Origin: Octadecabacter sp. SW4
GTDB lineage: Bacteria; Pseudomonadota; Alphaproteobacteria; Rhodobacterales; Rhodobacteraceae
DNA length: 64,000 bases
Assembly: GCF_008065155.1 (NCBI RefSeq)
Contig: NZ_CP042819.1
Span: 3,220,501-3,284,500 of the forward strand
Direction of reading: 5' to 3'
Shown here: positions 39,852-48,367 of the stretch, piece after piece
Numbering within the stretch: position 1 is the stretch's first letter
Layout: the number at the start of each line of letters is the position of its first letter
Notes under the pieces: model-generated
Told to the model about the DNA's origin: nothing
The model's input: only the letters and a program-made list of their open reading frames with translations
Databases searched by the model: none
Translations under genes and position numbers: made by a program

Positions 39852-40836
39852 CCGCGCCGCGCAGTCTTGCGAGTGTCGCAACGTTTGGTTCAGGCAGTTG
39901 CCGCAAGACGATATCCTGTAGTTCACCCAGCCCAGGGTGCCGCAGATCATCAAGCAGATGTGCCCAGACCCGTGGCATATAGTCTAGATACCGCGCCTTT
40001 CCGTCGCGCAGGGACAAGCGTGCAAAAATACCAAGAATCCGTAGATTGCGCTGCACACCGATGGCGGCAAAGGCACTCGAAACGGCGCCGTCATTCAGTG
40101 CAGATTCACGCGTGAAATAGGCAATCATCTCTGCGCGCAACCTTGGGTCGACATCGCGTCGGGCATCGCGCAAAAGCGAAACCAGATCATACACGGGATG
40201 CGCAAGCAGCGCGTCTTGAAAATCGAGGAGGCCCACACGGGCATCGCCATGAAGGTCAGGGCACCAAATCAGATTTTCGGCGTGATAGTCGCGCAGCGCC
40301 AAAACGTAGGGTCCGTTGGCGAACTGACGCAGGGTCGTTGCAAGACAGGTCTGGATGGCTGACATATCCATCCCGGGCGCATACCAGTCTGCGACCAGCC
40401 CGACCATTTGCGGTCCAGCCTTGGGATCAAGGCGTTGCAATCCTGCCGGGGGCTTATGCCGGTGCAGCGTAACAAGAACGTCGATCGCAGCACGGTAAAG
40501 CTTGGTCGTGTCTGGTGGATGGCTTTCACCCCAGCGCGCAAAAACATTGTCGCCCAGGTCCTCGAGAATCAAAATGCCAGCGCCCGCGTCTGCGAAATGA
40601 ATGGCGGGTGCGTGAAGTCCGCAGGCGTCAAGATGTTTGGCAATCCGCAGGAACGGTGCGGTGTCCTCGCCGTTTTCGGGCGGGGCATCCATGAGTATCA
40701 CACTCTCGCCGGTATCCGGGTTCACCAGCCTTTCGTATCGCCGTGCCGACGCATCCCCGGCAAGCGGCAGACGCCCCCAAGTGGCCCAACGGGTTTCCGC
40801 CAGCAACCTTGTGATCCGTGTCGCGCGGTCAGTCAA
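39844..40836 (-). CDS. amgK: APH-family kinase, AmgK-like (MurNAc/GlcNAc anomeric kinase)
   Basis: A 330-residue phosphotransferase of the aminoglycoside phosphotransferase fold. The Brenner-type motif LRDYHAENLIW supplies the catalytic aspartate, and VGLLDFQDAL the metal-binding one. AmgK phosphorylates MurNAc and GlcNAc at C1 in peptidoglycan recycling, and the product feeds MurU, encoded next. TTG at 40836 starts inside the end of tsaE and gives MTDRATRITRLL; a GTG or ATG-like start at 40872 would add 12 residues. Enzyme assignment rests on the pairing. Confidence 0.83.
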   Translation of the reverse strand: MTDRATRITRLLAETRWATWGRLPLAGDASARRYERLVNPDTGESVILMDAPPENGEDTAPFLRIAKHLDACGLHAPAIHFADAGAGILILEDLGDNVFARWGESHPPDTTKLYRAAIDVLVTLHRHKPPAGLQRLDPKAGPQMVGLVADWYAPGMDMSAIQTCLATTLRQFANGPYVLALRDYHAENLIWCPDLHGDARVGLLDFQDALLAHPVYDLVSLLRDARRDVDPRLRAEMIAYFTRESALNDGAVSSAFAAIGVQRNLRILGIFARLSLRDGKARYLDYMPRVWAHLLDDLRHPGLGELQDIVLRQLPEPNVATLARLRGADA

Positions 40837-41305
40837 AAACACCCTCCAACCGCTTTGCCCAGTCACGACCACCCTTGGCCGAGAGGCTGTGCGTCGTATC
40901 GTTGGCGTCTTTTGGAGCGGCCATTGTCAGCCAAAGCGCATTCTCTGGCGCGAGGGAGCCAAGCCGGTCAGGCCATTCGATCAGGCAGATCGCGTTCTCA
41001 AATGCCTGATCAAGGCCAAGCTCGATCAGGTCGTCGATCTGGGTCAGGCGATAGAGGTCGCAATGCCAGATTTCGACGTCGGCATCAGTGTAGGTCTGCA
41101 CAAGGGTATATGTCGGTGATGGAATGTCCTCGCCTTCGCCGATACGCGCGCGAATGATTGCCCGCGCCAATGCGGATTTGCCCGCCCCAATCGGGCCTTC
41201 AAGCAGGATCGTGTCACCGGCAACACATATCCCGGCCAAACGGCGGGCAAGCGCAGCGGTTTCATCTTCGGATCTGAGAGCAATCGGGCCAGCGTGGAAT
41301 TTCAT
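40829..41305 (-). CDS. tsaE: tRNA threonylcarbamoyladenosine biosynthesis ATPase TsaE
   Basis: A 158-residue TsaE. P-loop EGPIGAGKSALARA (about 36-49), SPTYTLVQTY and the H-x-D-L-Y-R motif WHCDLYRL are standard. It acts with TsaB and TsaD (encoded at 53426-54520) to make t6A37 in ANN-reading tRNAs. It overlaps the downstream kinase gene, and the PAS protein gene lies 40 bases upstream. Confidence 0.95.
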   Translation of the reverse strand: MKFHAGPIALRSEDETAALARRLAGICVAGDTILLEGPIGAGKSALARAIIRARIGEGEDIPSPTYTLVQTYTDADVEIWHCDLYRLTQIDDLIELGLDQAFENAICLIEWPDRLGSLAPENALWLTMAAPKDANDTTHSLSAKGGRDWAKRLEGVFD

Positions 41306-41345
41306 TCTCCAAGACTATGTTCTTGGTCGCCACCCGCAAGTCAAA

Positions 41346-42947
41346 TCACGAGCGCGCGGCAACAAAGGGTTCGGAATAACGGTCTTCGGACTCGGCCGCT
41401 CCTTGTGTCTTGGTAATGGAGAACCCGATCAAGGCAGACCCACCCGGCAGCGGTGTCATGCGGCAGTTCAACATGCGCCCGTCTTGCAGTTGCGCGCGAG
41501 CCTGCGCGGGTTCGCGTTCACCATAGGCGCTCACAAAATCGGTGATCCTTGCCCATGTGCCGGTCGGGGCGCATTGCTCCTGCCAGACTGCGACCTCTTG
41601 AGAGATGCGCTTGTCGGTCAGGCCCGTCCCACCGCCCGCGCCATACCACAGATCATCATAAGGCCGGTTCGAAAGCGTCATCTGGCCAGAGGGCGCAAAG
41701 ACGGCAACAGCTTCGTCGATGGTGTCGAGAGCATGCTGACCAAGTTCGACCTGCGAGCGAAACCGGCGGGTCAGTGAAATCTCGGCGCTGATGTCCTCGA
41801 ACAGGAACGCGATGGCCCCGTCGGGATGCGGACGACCCGTCACGCGGAGGGTTTCCCCACCCAAAAGGCTCCAGTTTTCGCAATAGGTGCCGTTGGCGGC
41901 TTGCGATTCAAAAGCGGACAGTTCCTCGCGCCATGTGGCATAGTTGCGTGGCTCGGGCAGGCGCTGAATCTCGCGCATCCGGTCCAGAATTGCGCTCAGC
42001 GTAGGGCGTGACGACAAGAATTCGACAGGAAGCTGGGTCAGGTCCAGCAGGGAGGGATTGAACATCACCAATCGGCGGCTGCGGTCAAAAACGGCCAAAC
42101 CAATTGAAAGCTGGGCAAATGTCTTGGCAAGGGTTTGAACAAAATTCTTTTGCGCCACCTCGGCCTTGACGGCGGCGTTGGCGTCTACACCAAAATGGAT
42201 CGATCCATGCCCGCGGCGCAGGCTCGTCACGTCAAACCAGGATTCCTTGTCATCATATGGTCCCTTGACGACAAGCCGTTCAACCAGGGGCGCATCGCCT
42301 TCGGCGCGACCAATATCATGAAACAGGGTTGCTGGCGGCCAAGGGGGCGTTTCATCGTCAAGTGTCGGTTCGATCTTTTCGATGACGTCCAAATAGGCGC
42401 GATTGGCCCATGTCACGACACCCTCGGCGTCCTGTTTCCAGATCAGTTGCGGTGCGGCCTCTCCCAGTCCGCGCAGGTTATCAAGCTCGTCCTCGATCGC
42501 TTCAAGAGTGATTGGATCGACCGTCTTGTCGGCGTCTGTCATGAACCCTTCGGAAAGGGTGATACGGGCAAGCCCTTCCCATAACTCAGCCTCGATGAAA
42601 CCGGCACCCTGATCGGTGGCAGCAATCCGATCCTTGCCGTTCTTGGCCAGGTTGGAAAGCTGCGAACGGATGTGTGGGAAGCGGGGGCGCAGCAGCGTTA
42701 TCAGCGCGTCCCAATCCGAAAGTCGGCTATCGCTGCGTCGCAACAATTTGCGCGCCTCGGGGGTGGCATTTACCAGCGTGTCATCGTCGAACAGGAAAAC
42801 GACCGTGCTTTCAGCCTCGCGCAGCAGGGCGCGGGCGGTTTGACGCTCGCGTCGGCCCAGATAGGCCCATACGCCAAAAATAAGCGTCGCGGCGGCGATA
42901 CCGGCAAAGGTTGCAAACACAATCTGGATTGATTCGGAAAAAACCAT
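41346..42947 (-). CDS. Membrane-anchored multi-PAS-domain protein without kinase
   Basis: A 533-residue protein with one N-terminal membrane segment (about 8-28; VFATFAGIAAATLIFGVWAYL) and three to four PAS-like regions: about 45-110, 165-235 (LIWKQDAEGVVTWANRAYLDV), 280-345 and 400-470 (ALDTIDEAVAVFAPSGQMTLSNRP). No H-box, HATPase, GGDEF or EAL motif follows; it ends after the last PAS region. It could sense redox state or a ligand and pass the signal by protein contact. It lies 68 bases after regB on the same strand, so a link to redox control is possible but unproven. Confidence 0.7.
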   Translation of the reverse strand: MVFSESIQIVFATFAGIAAATLIFGVWAYLGRRERQTARALLREAESTVVFLFDDDTLVNATPEARKLLRRSDSRLSDWDALITLLRPRFPHIRSQLSNLAKNGKDRIAATDQGAGFIEAELWEGLARITLSEGFMTDADKTVDPITLEAIEDELDNLRGLGEAAPQLIWKQDAEGVVTWANRAYLDVIEKIEPTLDDETPPWPPATLFHDIGRAEGDAPLVERLVVKGPYDDKESWFDVTSLRRGHGSIHFGVDANAAVKAEVAQKNFVQTLAKTFAQLSIGLAVFDRSRRLVMFNPSLLDLTQLPVEFLSSRPTLSAILDRMREIQRLPEPRNYATWREELSAFESQAANGTYCENWSLLGGETLRVTGRPHPDGAIAFLFEDISAEISLTRRFRSQVELGQHALDTIDEAVAVFAPSGQMTLSNRPYDDLWYGAGGGTGLTDKRISQEVAVWQEQCAPTGTWARITDFVSAYGEREPAQARAQLQDGRMLNCRMTPLPGGSALIGFSITKTQGAAESEDRYSEPFVAARS

Positions 42948-43015
42948 TCTGCTGCGATCTCCTTGTTCACCCGGCCAAGGTGAGAGAGATAGGTTAATTC
43001 CGTGTTAAGCGGTTG

Positions 43016-44425
43016 CTATTCGGTGATCTGCTCGTTTTCGCCAAGGCCAGCACCGTCACCAGACAAGCGCGCATCCAAGGCCGCGCGCGGCCATTCAACC
43101 GCAACGATCGCGCCGCCCGTCTTACCCGACAGGCTGCGTCCGCCACCATTGGCAAAACGAAGGGTCGCGCCGGACCGTTCCAGCAGCGTTTTTGCGATGA
43201 ACAGCCCAAGGCCCATCCCGTCATAGCCGGGCCGCGACGTGCGGACATCATCGCGCCGTCTTGCCCGCACGAACGGATCGCCAATCCGGCCGATGACCGA
43301 CGAGGGAAAACCCTCGCCATCGTCGGAAATGCGCACCACGATACTGCTTTGCGACCACGACATTTCAATCCGCACAGTCGTTTGCGCAAAATCCACTGCA
43401 TTCTGAACAAGGTTGCGCAGCCCGTGCACAATTTCGGGACGGCGATAGATCTGGGGCTGGGACGTGTCACTGCTGCCCATTGGAACCAGTGCGAAACGCA
43501 CCTCCTTGCCGCGGTTGATATGTGGTTCTGCTGCTTCTTGAACAACGGTTTCCAGCGGGGCCTGCCGCAGGTGCAAATCATCCTTTCCCGCGCGCCCCAT
43601 CGATCGCATGATATCGCGGCACCGGTCGGCCTGTTCGCGGATCAACGTCACATCCTCAAGCAGCTCGGGCCGGTCCGAGAGTTCGTCCATCAGCTCGCCG
43701 CTCACCAGTTTTATGGTTGCAAGTGGCGTGCCCAATTCATGGGCCGCTGCGGCAACGACCCCACCAAGATCGGTCAGCTTTTGTTCCCGCGCGAGGGCCA
43801 TCTGCGTGGCAACCAGTGCCTCGCGCATGGAATTGGTCTCGGTTGTGATCTGGCGGGCATATAGCCCCTGAAACAACACGCCGATCATCAGCGCCGCCCA
43901 CGACCCGAACAGGAACAAATCAGGCAGTGCAAGCGGCGTGCCGCCTGGCGCAAGGATGTCGACATGAAAGCGCACAAGCAGAGTCATGACCAGCATTGTC
44001 AGCCCACCCAGCAGCGCCGAATGACGAAACGGTAGAACCGTTGCACCAATCGTCACGGGCGCCAGCAATAGCAAGGCAAAGGGGTTATTGAGGCCACCGG
44101 TCAGATACAACAACACACCAAGCTGCAAGATATCGAAGACAAGCATCAGTGTCGCCTCGAGGGCGGACAGTCTTTTGTTCTCGGCGAAAACGAACATCGC
44201 GAACAGATTGCCAATCACCGAAGCGCCAATGGTCATGGCCGCCAGTCCGACCTCAAGCACCAGTCCGAACACTTGCGTGGCCACAAATAACGCAGTGATC
44301 TGGCCCGCCACCGCGAACCATCGTAATATCACGAGCGTGCGAAGCCGGACCCAGTTGCCTCGACGCTGTGCCGCGAACATATCTATGTCGATCTGTGCCA
44401 GTGGTTTTGCCCCTACGTGCGTCAA
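43016..44425 (-). CDS. regB: Redox sensor histidine kinase RegB/PrrB
   Basis: A 469-residue sensor kinase with about six membrane helices (residues 30-190). The ubiquinone-linked heptapeptide GGLNNPF is at 110-116, the phosphorylated His229 is in AAAAHELGTPLATI, and the redox-active Cys269 is in QADRCRDIMRSMG. The ATP site has NAVDFA and GMGLGLFIAK. It phosphorylates RegA when the quinone pool is reduced. The start is TTG 44425 by length; an internal ATG also fits. It diverges from senC across 67 bases. Confidence 0.96.
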   Translation of the reverse strand: MTHVGAKPLAQIDIDMFAAQRRGNWVRLRTLVILRWFAVAGQITALFVATQVFGLVLEVGLAAMTIGASVIGNLFAMFVFAENKRLSALEATLMLVFDILQLGVLLYLTGGLNNPFALLLLAPVTIGATVLPFRHSALLGGLTMLVMTLLVRFHVDILAPGGTPLALPDLFLFGSWAALMIGVLFQGLYARQITTETNSMREALVATQMALAREQKLTDLGGVVAAAAHELGTPLATIKLVSGELMDELSDRPELLEDVTLIREQADRCRDIMRSMGRAGKDDLHLRQAPLETVVQEAAEPHINRGKEVRFALVPMGSSDTSQPQIYRRPEIVHGLRNLVQNAVDFAQTTVRIEMSWSQSSIVVRISDDGEGFPSSVIGRIGDPFVRARRRDDVRTSRPGYDGMGLGLFIAKTLLERSGATLRFANGGGRSLSGKTGGAIVAVEWPRAALDARLSGDGAGLGENEQITE

Positions 44426-44492
44426 GCTGGACCATTGTTATTTGGCTTGTAGCGGTCGATCAATGCGCGAAACCCAAGACGGAGTCGATCAC

Positions 44493-45113
44493 ATGCGCAA
44501 AGCAGTCGTCATTTCCGCCGCAGTCGCGGCCTTTACCCTGGTGACCGGCGCCGTAGCGATGACAAAGATTTTCGCGCCAGATGATCCTTTCGCCGCGTGC
44601 CGCGCAAGCCAGGTCGCGGGTGGCGATATTGGCGGGCCGTTCACGCTTGTCGATGAAAACGGCGCAACCGTCACCGATCAAGACGTTATCACCGGACCAA
44701 CGCTGGTTTATTTTGGCTATACTTTTTGTCCCGACGTCTGCCCGCTTGATAATATGCGCAACGCACTTGCGATCCACGAGCTGGATGCGCGCGGTATTCA
44801 AGTGACGCCAGTTTTCATTTCCATTGATCCGGCCCGCGACACACCGGAGCGCCTGAAAGACTTTACCGAAAATTTCCACGAGCGAATGATCGGGTTAAGC
44901 GGGTCGGATGAACAGATCGCCGCCGCTTCGCGCGAGTATCGCACATACTATGCAAAGCGGGACAGTGACGATCCGGAGTATTACCTGATGGATCACTCGA
45001 CGATGTCCTATCTCATGTTCCCAGATTACGGTTTCGTCGAATTTTACCGTCGCGATGTCACCCCCGAAGATATGGCCGACAGCCTTCAGTGTTTCGTCGA
45101 AGCGGCCTCTTAG
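44493..45113 (+). CDS. senC: SCO1/SenC copper chaperone of cytochrome oxidase
   Basis: A 206-residue SCO-family protein with an N-terminal membrane anchor (about 4-23) and a periplasmic thioredoxin fold. The copper ligands are the cysteines of YTFCPDVCPLD and the histidine of MDHSTMSY. It delivers copper to the CuA or CuB site of cytochrome oxidase and is thought to feed redox state to RegB. GGAG lies before ATG 44493; an ATG at 44463 would be 10 residues longer. It sits between regB and regA, as in Rhodobacter. Confidence 0.95.
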   Translation: MRKAVVISAAVAAFTLVTGAVAMTKIFAPDDPFAACRASQVAGGDIGGPFTLVDENGATVTDQDVITGPTLVYFGYTFCPDVCPLDNMRNALAIHELDARGIQVTPVFISIDPARDTPERLKDFTENFHERMIGLSGSDEQIAAASREYRTYYAKRDSDDPEYYLMDHSTMSYLMFPDYGFVEFYRRDVTPEDMADSLQCFVEAAS

Positions 45114-45162
45114 AATTGACCCGCACCAGATGGCGGGCTACCTCTAGGGGGACCTTGCAGGA

Positions 45163-45723
45163 GTGACGATTTTGGACACTGAACTGGACGCGATCGGCCC
45201 GGATAAAACATTGCTGCTTGTGGATGACGACGAACCGTTCCTGCGCCGCCTTGCCAAAGCGATGGAAAAGCGCGGTTTTTCTGTTGAGACCGCGGATTGT
45301 GTTGCCGCTGGCAAGGCCATCGCCACGGCCCGCCCGCCTGCTTATGCGGTGGTTGATCTGCGCTTGCTGGATGGTAACGGGCTTGATGTTGTCGAAGTGC
45401 TGCGCGAACGCCGCCCCGACAGCCGGATTGTCGTGCTTACGGGATACGGCGCGATTGCCACGGCTGTGGCCGCCGTCAAGATCGGCGCGATTGATTATCT
45501 GTCCAAACCAGCGGATGCGACCGATGTGATGAACGCGCTTTTGGCGACGGGGGATGACCTTCCGCCACCGCCTGAGAACCCGATGAGCGCGGATCGCGTG
45601 CGCTGGGAGCATATTCAGCGGGTGTATGAATTGTGCGACCGCAATGTCAGCGAAACTGCGCGCCGTTTGAACATGCACCGCCGCACGTTGCAGCGGATTC
45701 TGGCGAAACGCAGCCCGCGGTAG
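45163..45723 (+). CDS. regA: Redox response regulator RegA/PrrA
   Basis: A 186-residue response regulator. The receiver domain has DDDEPF at 21-26 and the phosphorylated aspartate D65 in VVDLRLLDGNG; a PPPPENPM linker leads to a Fis-type helix-turn-helix near the C-terminus (NVSETARRLNMHRRTLQRIL). It activates and represses genes of respiration, nitrogen and carbon fixation and, where present, photosynthesis. Start is GTG 45163, or TTG 45172 with AGGAG before it. It follows senC by 49 bases. Confidence 0.96.
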   Translation: MTILDTELDAIGPDKTLLLVDDDEPFLRRLAKAMEKRGFSVETADCVAAGKAIATARPPAYAVVDLRLLDGNGLDVVEVLRERRPDSRIVVLTGYGAIATAVAAVKIGAIDYLSKPADATDVMNALLATGDDLPPPPENPMSADRVRWEHIQRVYELCDRNVSETARRLNMHRRTLQRILAKRSPR

Positions 45724-45739
45724 GGCTCAGAAACAGCGT

Positions 45740-45787
45740 ATGGAATGCATATGGAAACCGTATGGAAACCATATGGGTCGCATCGGG
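45740..45787. repeat. 10-base periodic repeat element, copy B
   Basis: Four TATGGAAA-like units at 10-base spacing, then GCATCGGG, matching copy A (3919-3966) at 41 of 48 positions. It lies between the convergent regA and LysR genes, ending 8 bases before the LysR stop codon. As in copy A, the element stands directly after a minus-strand stop codon. Confidence 0.6.
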
Positions 45788-45795
45788 CTATTGGT

Positions 45796-46671
45796 CTAAG
45801 CCGCGGCCTCGGATTTCAACCACTTCACAAACTGGTCGCGCGCGGCGGAAACCACCTCGGCACGGGTCAGGATGTGATAGGCGGTGGCGCTGTTTTCCTC
45901 GGTGCATAGGGTAATAAACACGCCCGACGTGATGTGTGGTGCAGCAATCGGGGCGGGCAAGACAGTAACACCCAAACCTGCGCGCGCCGCCTCTCGCGAT
46001 AGCTGTCCGGTTGGGAAAACGGTGACCTTCTCGTCCGCCAGATCAATCCCGTTTTCCGCCATCCAGAACCGCTCTTCGGACCGCGCGCCATCCATCAGCC
46101 AATGCGCGCCCTTGAGATCGGCAAGGCAGGTGATTTTGCGCCCTTTCAGATAGCTGGGGGCGGCAACGGCGACATGGCCGGCGGGCATGAGCTTCGTCGA
46201 TGTGACACCGGGCCAGCCGCCCTTGCCGTAACGGATCGCGATGTCGATATTGTCGGCGCGCATATCGACCAGCCCCATGCCGGGGATCAGTTCTACCTCG
46301 ATCTCGGGGTGTTTTTCCCAGAATGCGCCGATCCGGGGCATCAGCCAGTTGGCCGCAAAAGACGGGGTTACAGCCACACGCAGGGGCCGCACCTTGGTGC
46401 GATCCAGCAAGTCGCGTGTCGCGGACCCGATTTGCGCGAATGCCTCGCCCAAACTCAGCGCCAGCGTTTGCCCGTCCGGTGTCAGGGCCATACCGCGCCC
46501 GCTGCGCAGCATCAGCGGCAAGCCGAAATGGGCCTCGAGCGTGCGCAGGTTCTGTGCGATTGCGGCATGTGTGACGTTCAATTCACGCGCGGCAGCCGAG
46601 AGCGTGCCATGTCGCGCCGCAGCCTCGAAGGCACGCAGCGCGTTCAGGGACGGGATATCACGCCAATCCAT
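45796..46671 (-). CDS. LysR-family transcriptional regulator (GcvA-like)
   Basis: A 291-residue LysR regulator. The N-terminal helix-turn-helix is LNALRAFEAAARHGTLSAAARELNVTHAAIAQNLRTLE (spanning about 7-44), followed by a periplasmic-binding-protein-like effector domain. The closest subgroup by N-terminus is GcvA/AmpR-like. The divergent neighbour is the 54-residue gene at 46770, its most likely target by position. The effector is unknown. Confidence 0.9.
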   Translation of the reverse strand: MDWRDIPSLNALRAFEAAARHGTLSAAARELNVTHAAIAQNLRTLEAHFGLPLMLRSGRGMALTPDGQTLALSLGEAFAQIGSATRDLLDRTKVRPLRVAVTPSFAANWLMPRIGAFWEKHPEIEVELIPGMGLVDMRADNIDIAIRYGKGGWPGVTSTKLMPAGHVAVAAPSYLKGRKITCLADLKGAHWLMDGARSEERFWMAENGIDLADEKVTVFPTGQLSREAARAGLGVTVLPAPIAAPHITSGVFITLCTEENSATAYHILTRAEVVSAARDQFVKWLKSEAAA

Positions 46672-46769
46672 ATGAAAGCCATGCTAACATATTGTCAATT
46701 TCGCTGACTCGGCGTTCAGACGCAAGTCCCTTATTCATAGGCTCATTAACAACGCCATAGGAGGCTGAC

Positions 46770-46934
46770 ATGTTTACAATACTTGCAGATGCGATGTTCA
46801 CGGCGACACGGGTCAATCGCGGTGATCACTTGCCCGACAAACGCAACGATTGGGCAGATCGGTTTGTGCCGACCAAGCGGCGCGCGAACCAACCGGACCG
46901 CTATCGCCACAACCCCTACCGCGACCTTTGGTAA
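46770..46934 (+). CDS. Small conserved-looking protein of 54 residues
   Basis: A short gene starting at ATG 46770 with an excellent ribosome-binding site AGGAGG 5 bases upstream and ending at TAA 46932-46934. The product begins MFTILADAMFTATR, is rich in arginine and aspartate, and ends YRHNPYRDLW. There is no membrane segment or cysteine. The strong translation signal and sensible composition argue for a real gene of unknown function. It is divergent from the LysR regulator across 98 bases, which suggests regulation by it. Confidence 0.7.
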   Translation: MFTILADAMFTATRVNRGDHLPDKRNDWADRFVPTKRRANQPDRYRHNPYRDLW

Positions 46935-46984
46935 TTCACGATGTATGGCCGCCAATTCGTCAGGTGGTGGCCATACAGACAAGG

Positions 46985-47575
46985 TTACATCTGGGCCAGT
47001 AACTGAGCATGGCGCGCGGTATAATCGTTGCGCGCCTCGACAGGCGGACGCAGGCGAATCTTGCAGTTCTGGGCCAGTTTTGGGTCTGGTTTGCCAAAAA
47101 ACCTGTCGGCCTCGGTTTTGGTGAATCCGGCGATCTGGGTCGCCTCAAGCCAGGCGCTGATCTTGTCGGCCTTCTTGATCTGCTTTTTCACCGCGACAGG
47201 CACCTGTGCGGGCAGGCCATAGCGGATATGGATCGCCGCCATCAGCCGATCATCCAGCGCACCGTAACCAGGGCCAACGGCGGCTTTGACGGGGCTGATC
47301 ATGTCGCCGATCACATATTCAGGGGCGTCGTGCAGCAGCGCGGCAAGCCGCCATTTGATAGGCGCGCCTGGGTTCATCTGGCCAAAGATATCCTCGACCA
47401 AGAGCGAATGTTCGGCGACGGAATAGGCGTAATCACCAATCGTCTGCCCGTTCCAGCGGGCGACAAAGGCAAGGCCATGCGCGATGTCCTCGACCTCGAT
47501 GTCAAACGGGGTCGGGTCCAGCAGATCAAGCCGGCGACCCGACAGCATTCTTTGCCATGCGCGTGGTTGTTTCAT
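46985..47575 (-). CDS. HD-domain phosphohydrolase, YfbR-like
   Basis: A 196-residue HD-domain protein. YSVAEHSLLV (H56), LLHDAPEYVIGD (H82, D83, E86) and the C-terminal KADKISAWLEA are the metal and substrate motifs of the YfbR group, 5'-deoxynucleotidases acting on dNMPs. Its exact substrate is not proven by sequence. It stands 41 bases from the methyltransferase gene, with which it may be co-transcribed. Confidence 0.8.
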   Translation of the reverse strand: MKQPRAWQRMLSGRRLDLLDPTPFDIEVEDIAHGLAFVARWNGQTIGDYAYSVAEHSLLVEDIFGQMNPGAPIKWRLAALLHDAPEYVIGDMISPVKAAVGPGYGALDDRLMAAIHIRYGLPAQVPVAVKKQIKKADKISAWLEATQIAGFTKTEADRFFGKPDPKLAQNCKIRLRPPVEARNDYTARHAQLLAQM

Positions 47576-47615
47576 CGGCCTTGGATAGCAGATGGGCGGT
47601 AATCTGCAATCAGTC

Positions 47616-48206
47616 TCAGGCGGCTTGGGCCATATCCACGGGTGGGCGACGCTGAATGATCATCTGTTTTTCAACGCATTCAATGATCGACAAGCAATCA
47701 GCATGGGCACCCAGAAATTCCGAGGTCGCGCGGATCACGCCGTCTTTCCACCAGCCGCCGATGTAATAATCGTCAATCGCGATGACGGCCGTTTCCTTGG
47801 TCTTGGCAAAGGCAATCTCAAGATCGGCCTTTACACCATCATAGCTGTGATCACCGTCAATATAAACGAAATCAAGCGACCCGTCAGGGATCGCATCGGC
47901 CACGTCCACCGATTTGCCGCGCAGGATTTCGACCTGACCTTTTTCAACACGTTTCTTGAACCGGCGCGTGACGCGCTCGAACACGTCTTCCATGTCGTTA
48001 TCACTGTCTTTGTGATACCAGGTGTTTTCATAAAGCGGATCTTCGAAGTTGATCCACGGGTCAATCAGATACAGTTTTTCGGGGCGGCATTCGTTGATGA
48101 TTTCCGTGCTGAATCGCCCGCGAAACACACCAATCTCGGCACCGTGGCCCTTGAGTGGAAATGAACCCAATACACCCTTTCGGGTACGACGAAGTACCTT
48201 GGTCAT
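47616..48206 (-). CDS. Class I SAM-dependent methyltransferase
   Basis: A 196-residue protein of the small methyltransferase group found in sugar and natural-product loci. HGAEIGVFRGRFSTEI is the SAM loop, LYLIDPWINFE the acidic end of strand 2, and LDFVYIDGDHSYDGVKADLE the post-II motif. The acceptor is unknown. ATG 48206 is preferred over GTG 48212 because AAGGGG is 8 bases before it. ahcY, which removes the SAH product, lies divergently upstream, possibly by chance. Confidence 0.8.
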   Translation of the reverse strand: MTKVLRRTRKGVLGSFPLKGHGAEIGVFRGRFSTEIINECRPEKLYLIDPWINFEDPLYENTWYHKDSDNDMEDVFERVTRRFKKRVEKGQVEILRGKSVDVADAIPDGSLDFVYIDGDHSYDGVKADLEIAFAKTKETAVIAIDDYYIGGWWKDGVIRATSEFLGAHADCLSIIECVEKQMIIQRRPPVDMAQAA

Positions 48207-48305
48207 AGTCACTGCCCCTTTTGATCTGCCGGTTTTCCGGCTTGTTAGGGGTAAGGCTAAAAATAAAATGAGGCATTAATTGGGCAAAGTAACGGAGCAG
48301 CCTTG

Positions 48306-48359
48306 ATTGCCTAACGATGAAGGCAATGTTAAGGGCCACGCGACACATCATTGCAGGAG
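48306..48359 (+). promoter_or_regulatory. ahcY leader: Possible structured leader of ahcY with alternative hairpins
   Basis: ATTGCCT (48306-48312) pairs perfectly with AGGCAAT (48321-48327). The bases GCAATG (48323-48328) can instead pair with CATTGC (48349-48354), which abuts the AGGAG ribosome-binding site (48355-48359). The two helices exclude each other, the layout of a translation-controlling switch. It does not match the SAH or SAM/SAH riboswitch consensus as I know them. Chance pairing is possible. Confidence 0.35.
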
Positions 48360-48367
48360 CAGCCGAT

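Noticed and set aside
48213..48367. SAH or SAM/SAH riboswitch before ahcY
   Set aside because: The conserved core bases of these families, as I know them, are not present, so only generic alternative pairing is reported.
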